A program made the translations under genes and the position numbers. From positions 1 to 55,205 of the IMG/VR virus record IMGVR_UViG_3300009509_000033: 55,205 nt of DNA; one strand, 5' to 3'. The notes under the pieces were generated by a model, which ran no database searches, was not told where the DNA came from, and saw nothing but the letters and a program-made list of their open reading frames with translations. The DNA is from a virus. Shown piece after piece: positions 50,511-55,205 of this stretch. Position 1 is the stretch's first letter, and each line of letters begins with the position of its first letter.

Positions 50511-50696
50511 ATGGGAAAGGACTGGGAAGACCTCGACACCGAGAAGCTACTTCGCAGGCAGCGAGAGCAGCACGAGCAGACCACCTCCGGAGGCGTTGGA
50601 GGGTACGAGGTTCCGCTCGGAACCCCTCTTCGGCCGCCCATCCCTCCTTACGAGCCCGTCGAGCAACCCAAGAAGAAGCGCCCGAAGAAGGCGTAG
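50511..50696 (+). CDS. Small Pro/Lys-rich protein
   Basis: 61 residues from ATG 50511; GAGGAG abuts the ATG at 50505 and is correctly spaced for 50511. Charged helix (DWEDLDTEKLLRRQREQHEQ), then a Pro-rich basic tail (EQPKKKRPKKA). Likely a tail-assembly accessory protein; no family recognised. Confidence 0.6.
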   Translation: MGKDWEDLDTEKLLRRQREQHEQTTSGGVGGYEVPLGTPLRPPIPPYEPVEQPKKKRPKKA

Positions 50697-50730
50697 CCGG
50701 ACGTTGAGCGGCTCAGGGAGATTGATCCAG

Positions 50731-50759
50731 TTGGCTTTACATCAAAAATGCAGTAAAAG
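50731..50759 (+). promoter_or_regulatory. Promoter and near-palindromic operator before the HNH/RHH gene
   Basis: TTGGCT (50731-50736) and TAAAAG (50754-50759), spacer 17, in an AT-rich patch. TTTACATCA-AAAA-TGCAGTAAA (50736-50757) is a near palindrome (7 of 9 arm positions) across the spacer and -10, a natural site for autorepression by the downstream RHH domains. Confidence 0.5.
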
Positions 50760-50765
50760 GAGCGC

Positions 50766-51350
50766 ATGATGGACGAACGAGCGGAGATCCTGAAGGCGAC
50801 GGTGGACGACAGGAAGGAGTCCTGGACCACGCGAGTATGGGACGCCTGTGGGGGCAAGTGCTCCAACTGCGGCTCGACCTACCGCCTGAAGGTGAGGATG
50901 ATCGTCCCGAAAGAGGCGGGCGGCCAAGAGGTCGTGAGCAACGCTATCCTCCTCTGCCGGACGTGCGAGTTGGCTCGCGAGATCAAGACCAAGGTGCCAC
51001 AGCCCGCGTCTGGTGAGCACACGAGGCCGATCAACTTCTTCGTGAGCCAGGAACTCCACCACAAACTCAAGAACGGGCTCGCGGCGGACTACGGGTTCAG
51101 GAGCGTGTCGGCGCTCGTCCGATACCTCATGGCGAAGTTCGTGGCGGACGCCGACGAGTTCGATGACCTGGAGATGTACCAGGACGGAGGCTCGGATGTG
51201 AAGGTCAACGTCTGGGTTGGGCGGGACGTCTACGCCCGATTCAAGGCGATCACGGACAGGAACGGGACGACGGTGACGGATACCTTGAAGGGCCTCATCC
51301 GGATGTACGAGGCGGAGGCTCGGAGGATCGTAGGGAGGACGAGGGCATGA
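50766..51350 (+). CDS. Degenerate HNH-type zinc domain plus two ribbon-helix-helix domains
   Basis: 194 residues, AGGAG upstream. Residues 28-70 are HNH-like (CGGKCSNCGSTYRLKVRMIV, NAILLCRTCE), with zinc Cys kept but the usual catalytic His replaced (RM in place of HH, CE in place of CH). Two ribbon-helix-helix units follow: RPINFFVSQELHHKLKNGLA near 84-103 and VKVNVWVGRDVYARFKAITD near 145-164. This should be a DNA-binding repressor rather than an active nuclease, perhaps acting on its own near-palindromic promoter. A regulator inside a tail operon is unusual. Confidence 0.7.
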   Translation: MMDERAEILKATVDDRKESWTTRVWDACGGKCSNCGSTYRLKVRMIVPKEAGGQEVVSNAILLCRTCELAREIKTKVPQPASGEHTRPINFFVSQELHHKLKNGLAADYGFRSVSALVRYLMAKFVADADEFDDLEMYQDGGSDVKVNVWVGRDVYARFKAITDRNGTTVTDTLKGLIRMYEAEARRIVGRTRA

Positions 51351-52204
51351 GCGACGAACAGACACTCCAGGACGAGCTGGAAACTTCCGACAGGCCGGAC
51401 CCCTCGGTCGGCGGCGCCATCGAGCGGATTCACACCGTTCGGCAGATGGAGACGCCGAAGGGAGCAAACGGCGTCTTCGAGTTGCCGTGCGGGTATCTCG
51501 ATCCGCGTACACGGGAGCTATGGACGGAGGTGCAGGTCAAGGAGATCACCGGGAACGAAGAGGACATGCTTGCCTCGCAGCAAGTCCCCTCTGCCCAGAA
51601 GATTTCACAACTTCTGGCCGGCTGCGTGACGCGCATCGGGAACGTGACGGACAAGGGGCTCATCGCCGGAATGGTCCAAGACCTCACGGTCGGGGATCGC
51701 GTCTTCCTCATTTTCGCCATCCGCCGCGTCACGCTCGGCGACGAGTTGCCGGTCCGCGAGAAGTGCCCCGAGTGCAAGGTCACCACGCTGTTCATGGTGG
51801 ACCTCGACAAGGATCTCGAACCGAAGCCGATGCCCGATCCGACCAAGCGCGTGTTCGACGTGACGCTTCCGTCCGGGCTCTCAGCTCGATTCCGGGTATC
51901 CACTGGGCAGGACGAGGCGAACATGGCGAAGCTCGTTCGGCGCCAGAAGCACAAGTCCGACGCGCTCTCTCAGGCCATCCTCATGCGATTGGAGATGCTT
52001 GGGGATGAAAAGCCGACGCTCAAGATGGTAAAGTCTCTTGGGATGCGTGATCGGAACTTCCTCCGGGACCAGTTTCAGGCGGTGGAGGGAGGCGTGGACA
52101 CGGCGCTGGAGTTGGAGTGCCCGGCGTGTGGGCACGAGTGGGAGAAAGACCTCGACCTGAGTGCTGCGAATTTTTTCTTCCCTGGGGGTCGGCGGAGGCC
52201 CTAG
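51347..52204 (+). CDS. Tail assembly chaperone, short form
   Basis: 285 residues, ATGA overlap with the previous gene. The N-terminal half is beta-rich (GVFELPCGYLDPRTRELWTE); zinc pairs CPEC near 140-143 and CPACGHEW near 258-265 lie in the second half. It precedes the tape measure and ends shortly after a TTTTTTC slippery heptamer, as in lambda gpG. It should coat the tape measure during tail assembly. T4-like baseplate-hub assembly proteins of similar position also have zinc motifs. Confidence 0.68.
   Translation: MSDEQTLQDELETSDRPDPSVGGAIERIHTVRQMETPKGANGVFELPCGYLDPRTRELWTEVQVKEITGNEEDMLASQQVPSAQKISQLLAGCVTRIGNVTDKGLIAGMVQDLTVGDRVFLIFAIRRVTLGDELPVREKCPECKVTTLFMVDLDKDLEPKPMPDPTKRVFDVTLPSGLSARFRVSTGQDEANMAKLVRRQKHKSDALSQAILMRLEMLGDEKPTLKMVKSLGMRDRNFLRDQFQAVEGGVDTALELECPACGHEWEKDLDLSAANFFFPGGRRRP
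52171..52177 (+). promoter_or_regulatory. -1 programmed frameshift slippery site TTTTTTC
   Basis: The zero-frame codons AAT-TTT-TTC present the canonical X-XXY-YYZ heptamer T-TTT-TTC. Slipping back one base joins the -1 frame that is open to 52383. The zero frame stops 27 nt later at 52204. Confidence 0.75.
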
Positions 52205-52383
52205 AGAAGGAAATCTTCTTTCTCATGGAGGTGTGGTCGGGGCTCTCCTACGAGTCGGTCATGGCGATGCCGGTGACGCGCCGCCACCGTCTCATGCTCG
52301 AAAAGAGCAACCTGGAACGGAGGCGAGCGGAGGAGCACAAGGCGGCGATGCAACGGGCTCGTTCCCGCGCCCGACGACGGTAG
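52177..52383 (+). CDS. Frameshift extension of the tail assembly chaperone
   Basis: In the -1 frame, 68 residues begin LPWGSAEALEKEIFFLMEVW and end with a basic coiled coil (LMLEKSNLERRRAEEHKAAM). Joined to the first 277 residues of the upstream gene the product would have 345 residues, the equivalent of lambda gpGT. The segment has no convincing independent ribosome binding site (ATG 52226 is weak). The extension probably binds the tube or tape measure. Confidence 0.65.
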   Translation, partial: LPWGSAEALEKEIFFLMEVWSGLSYESVMAMPVTRRHRLMLEKSNLERRRAEEHKAAMQRARSRARRR

Positions 52384-52392
52384 GAGGCGGCA

Positions 52393-55205
52393 GTGGCGTT
52401 GAACTTCATGGGGCTGGGCTTTTCGTTCGGTGCGAAAGACACCGGCCTGGACGCCACTCTCGGAGGTGTCGGCGATCAGTTCAAGCAACTGAACGACTCG
52501 CTCAAGGAGTTTCAGGACGCCGCTTCTGTAGGATTCTCGCCAGCCGAAGAGTCGCTCAAGGGGCTCTCTGACAGCCTCTCCTCTTTGGGGGATGCGGCAG
52601 ACGTCGATCCCGGTGGGACGTTCATCAAAGGGCTCTCTGACGAGATCGACACGCTCAAGAAGACCGGCGAGGAGTGGTCGCTTAGCGACCTCGATCTCGA
52701 CATGCCGTCCGACCCGAAGGACCAGGTAGACGACCTCGGCGCGGCGATGGCGGGCATGGCGGGTGAGGCCGCACTCGGCGGGTCCAAGTTCGGCCGGATG
52801 GCAAACTCCGTCCTCGGCGGAGCCGGGAAGATCACAGGAGCCCTCGGGTGGGTCGGCATGGCGCTCGGTCCGATCATCTCCGGGTTCGGGCAGGCTGCCG
52901 AGTCGGCTGGAGGGATGATCGACGCGGTGACCGGGCTTCCTGCCCGCGTCGGGAACCGCATCCACGCTCTCGCGAATGAGGGCATCAACCTGACGAACAG
53001 CCTCGAAGGGGAGGCGGTGGCGCTCGGCCAGACGGCTCGGCAGGTCGGCGTCAACATGGGGTACACCGGGGCCAACCTGCGCCGCTTCATCGGGCAGGCC
53101 ACCGGCATGGCGATGGGCCTCAACATCGGTGCCGACGAGGCGGCCCGCGCTATTCGTGCGTGGGACGAGTCGGCCGATACGTTGGGTGCGACCGGGCTGA
53201 GAAGCGCACAAGACGTGGCGAGGCTGACGGCGGCGTTGGGTATCAACGCCGACGTGCTCCGCAACTCGACTTTGGAGTTGAGAAATCTCGGCGCCTCGGA
53301 TGAACAGATCCACCTCGTCACGTCGGCCTTGGCGCAGATGGGGCGAGAGACCGGCGACGTCTCTGGGGCCTTGAACGAGCTTCCACAGGTCTTGCAGATG
53401 CTCGAACGCCGCCGTGCACTGGGGGACACCCCGGAGCAGATGGCAGCCTTCGCGGCGGACACGGCGGCGGCAGCGCGCGGCCTGTTCGCTTTCACGCAGG
53501 ACTCCGAGCGCGCTCGGTCAATGGCGTCTGAGCTGGCCGGGACCGTCACAGAGAGTCGCGAGGCGTTCCAGAACATGTTCGCGGGCGTCGAGGACCAGCT
53601 ACCTCAGTTGGTCACGGAGCTTGCAGTCACGCGAGGGGAGGTGGACGAGTCGTTCCGTCTCATGCAGGGCGGACCCGGAGGGCTCATCGAGGGGATGGGG
53701 CGCCTCGTTCAGAGCACTCGTGAACGCGGAGGGAACGTCGGGCGGCTCATGGAGTTCATGCGGGGCCGACTGCAACAGGTCTTCGGCCCCGAGATGACGG
53801 CCACGCTGGTCAACTTCTGGGGGACGATGGACGCGGAGACCGTCTCCGCGATGGGGGCCATCCGCAACGCCACGGTGGACCTCGGGGAGATGGGACGCGA
53901 GGCCCACACCACTGGGCGAACGCTCGATGAAGTTTTCGAGCGGATGCGAGCAGGGTTCCAGACCGCTTTCCGTCGAGTAGCTCGCCCGGCCGTGCGCGAC
54001 TTCGTTCGAGACACCGGACGCACGCTTCGCACGCTTCGCACGCGCATGACTGAGGCGTCCCGAGGTGGAGGGGCGCTTGCACAGGTCATGGAGACGCTCT
54101 CCCTGTCATCGCAGATCGGCGGCTTGGCGCTCATGCCTCGGGAACTTCGTTCCACGACGATCGCAGCCGACGAGCTACAGGGGATGGTGACTCCGCTCAT
54201 TCAGTCGTTCTCGACGTGGGGAGGCATCGTCGAGACCGTCGGGTCCTACATCGCCCTGTTCGTGACGGAGGTCATTCTCGCTCGAAGGGCTGGGGAGGAC
54301 TGGTCCGATGCGATCGGGAGGGTCGCGAGCCGGTTCGCTGACATCTTCGTGAACTGGATCAACGACGCAGAGAGGTTCATCGTCCAGATCGTCGATGCCT
54401 TCGCCTCTTTCAACTGGGACGACCTCTTCGGGCCGGAGCAGGGTGAGGGGAGCATTGCTGGGGCGCTCGGTCGTGTCATCCGACGTATCGGAGAGATGGA
54501 CTGGGGTCACATCTGGAAGCAACTCCAGACCGGCTTCGACAATCTCTTCGAGCGCGTTCGCCCGTGGCTTGAGCAGAAGGTGAACGAGGTGAAGGCCCTT
54601 CTCGGCCAGATGCTCGAACAGTGGTGGAACGAGATCGACTGGGGACAGGTCTTCCGTGGTATAGGGAGCCTCGCAGCCGGTCTCTGGGAGGCTGTGCAAC
54701 CGGCTCTGGCGCAACTCGCGACGATGATCGGGACCTGGCTCCAAGACCACTGGCTCGACATCGTGATGATCTCCAACGCCGCTCTGTCGGCCGCGCTACT
54801 CTTGCTGATCGTCGGCGCTGTCGCGGCTGTTGTCGCGCTGGCGTTGCTCCCGTTCATCTCCATGTTCGCGATGATCTCCGAGGCGTGGGATCGCTGGGGC
54901 GACGACTTCATGGAGTTCATGGGAGGGATCGGTGAGTGGTTCGTTGAGCAGTGGGAGAGCCTGACCGGGTGGTACACCGATCAGTGGAACGAAACGATTG
55001 ACGACCTCGCTCAGATCTGGAGATTGGCTCGGAACGCCCCCACCATCTTCATGAACTGGCTCCGAGGCTTGTGGGACGGGTTCATACAGTGGTTCCGGCA
55101 GAGGTTCCCTCAGACGACGCAGGCTATCGCCGAGGTGCTTCCGCAATGGCAGGCCCGGTTCGAGGCTCTCCGAGAGACGATCGTCAACATCTGGAACTCG
55201 ATCTC
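52393..55205 (+). CDS. Tape measure protein, 3' end outside the window
   Basis: At least 937 residues from GTG 52393 (TAGGAGG upstream), open to the window edge. Long helical stretches with Gly/Ala-rich segments (GGAGKITGALGWVGMALGPI; AALSAALLLLIVGAVAAVVA as a membrane-like segment near 795-815) and Trp-rich repeats later (WNEIDWGQVF; WDRWGDDFMEF) are typical of tape measures, which set tail length and enter the envelope. It follows the chaperone as expected. Confidence 0.88.
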   Translation, partial: MALNFMGLGFSFGAKDTGLDATLGGVGDQFKQLNDSLKEFQDAASVGFSPAEESLKGLSDSLSSLGDAADVDPGGTFIKGLSDEIDTLKKTGEEWSLSDLDLDMPSDPKDQVDDLGAAMAGMAGEAALGGSKFGRMANSVLGGAGKITGALGWVGMALGPIISGFGQAAESAGGMIDAVTGLPARVGNRIHALANEGINLTNSLEGEAVALGQTARQVGVNMGYTGANLRRFIGQATGMAMGLNIGADEAARAIRAWDESADTLGATGLRSAQDVARLTAALGINADVLRNSTLELRNLGASDEQIHLVTSALAQMGRETGDVSGALNELPQVLQMLERRRALGDTPEQMAAFAADTAAAARGLFAFTQDSERARSMASELAGTVTESREAFQNMFAGVEDQLPQLVTELAVTRGEVDESFRLMQGGPGGLIEGMGRLVQSTRERGGNVGRLMEFMRGRLQQVFGPEMTATLVNFWGTMDAETVSAMGAIRNATVDLGEMGREAHTTGRTLDEVFERMRAGFQTAFRRVARPAVRDFVRDTGRTLRTLRTRMTEASRGGGALAQVMETLSLSSQIGGLALMPRELRSTTIAADELQGMVTPLIQSFSTWGGIVETVGSYIALFVTEVILARRAGEDWSDAIGRVASRFADIFVNWINDAERFIVQIVDAFASFNWDDLFGPEQGEGSIAGALGRVIRRIGEMDWGHIWKQLQTGFDNLFERVRPWLEQKVNEVKALLGQMLEQWWNEIDWGQVFRGIGSLAAGLWEAVQPALAQLATMIGTWLQDHWLDIVMISNAALSAALLLLIVGAVAAVVALALLPFISMFAMISEAWDRWGDDFMEFMGGIGEWFVEQWESLTGWYTDQWNETIDDLAQIWRLARNAPTIFMNWLRGLWDGFIQWFRQRFPQTTQAIAEVLPQWQARFEALRETIVNIWNSI

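Noticed and set aside
28753-50752. CAAAAATGCA shared before the genes at 28853 and 50766 as a common operator
   Set aside because: Only 10 bp, AT-rich, and flanks differ; too short to claim without more copies.
1-55205. tRNA genes, CRISPR arrays, integrase and attachment sites
   Set aside because: None was seen by reading; a short tRNA could be missed by eye, and tRNAscan-SE would settle it.

Overview
The window reads as part of a lytic-type, GC-rich (roughly 60% or more G+C by eye), contractile-tailed phage genome. It has a T4-like head set: large terminase, gp20-type portal, fused prohead protease/scaffold and gp23-type capsid protein. It also has a contractile tail: sheath, two tube-like proteins and a long tape measure. 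I saw no integrase, attachment site, tRNA, CRISPR array, insertion sequence or ribosomal RNA. All genes but the first two run rightwards in tightly packed operons with many ATGA/GTGA/TTGA overlaps. The host cannot be named. A phage bS21 gene and promoters of the TTGACa - 17 bp - TAGnnT type suggest a GC-rich bacterium that itself uses bS21, but this is inference.

Layout. 1-1.3 kb: two leftward genes (one cut by the window edge, one ParB-like). 1.3-2.9 kb: a small gene with an apparently leaderless start and a secreted or anchored protein that may be a cell-wall hydrolase. 2.9-3.1 kb: a highly structured, apparently self-standing small RNA with its own promoter and a terminator-like closing stem. 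3.1-18.7 kb: the replication/recombination block. It holds an initiator-like HTH protein with iteron-like repeats inside its gene, a DnaC-like loader, a DnaB-like helicase, a primase, an SSB-like protein, an SF2 helicase, a RecA-like recombinase with a zinc insertion, two PD-(D/E)XK-type nucleases, RuvC, a small OB-fold SSB and a second ParB-like protein. 18.7-24.2 kb: a giant multidomain protein of about 1,680 residues with repeated beta-type modules and a kinase-like core, followed by a small partner gene. 24.2-30.3 kb: a linker-histone-like protein, family A DNA polymerase, ThyX, a phage ribosomal protein bS21, a DUF3850 protein and zinc-ribbon proteins. 30.4-40.7 kb: packaging and head genes, closed by a strong terminator behind the capsid gene. 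40.7-55.2 kb: neck, tail completion, sheath, tubes, a regulator-like HNH/RHH protein, a tail-assembly chaperone with a canonical -1 slippery site, and the start of the tape measure, which runs off the window.

How it fits together. The phage appears to build its own replisome (initiator, loader, helicase, primase, SSB, polymerase) and make its own dTMP (ThyX). Several replication proteins end in an SSB-type tip such as DxVPF, which suggests one shared docking partner. Gene expression shows a recurrent promoter type. At three or four genes the predicted transcription start falls on the start codon, which implies leaderless mRNAs in a phage that also carries bS21. The strongest unexplained signals are the about 125-nt folded RNA at 2969-3093, the giant kinase-like protein, and a frame- and strand-independent excess of the hexamer AAACTC (about 58 hand-counted copies).
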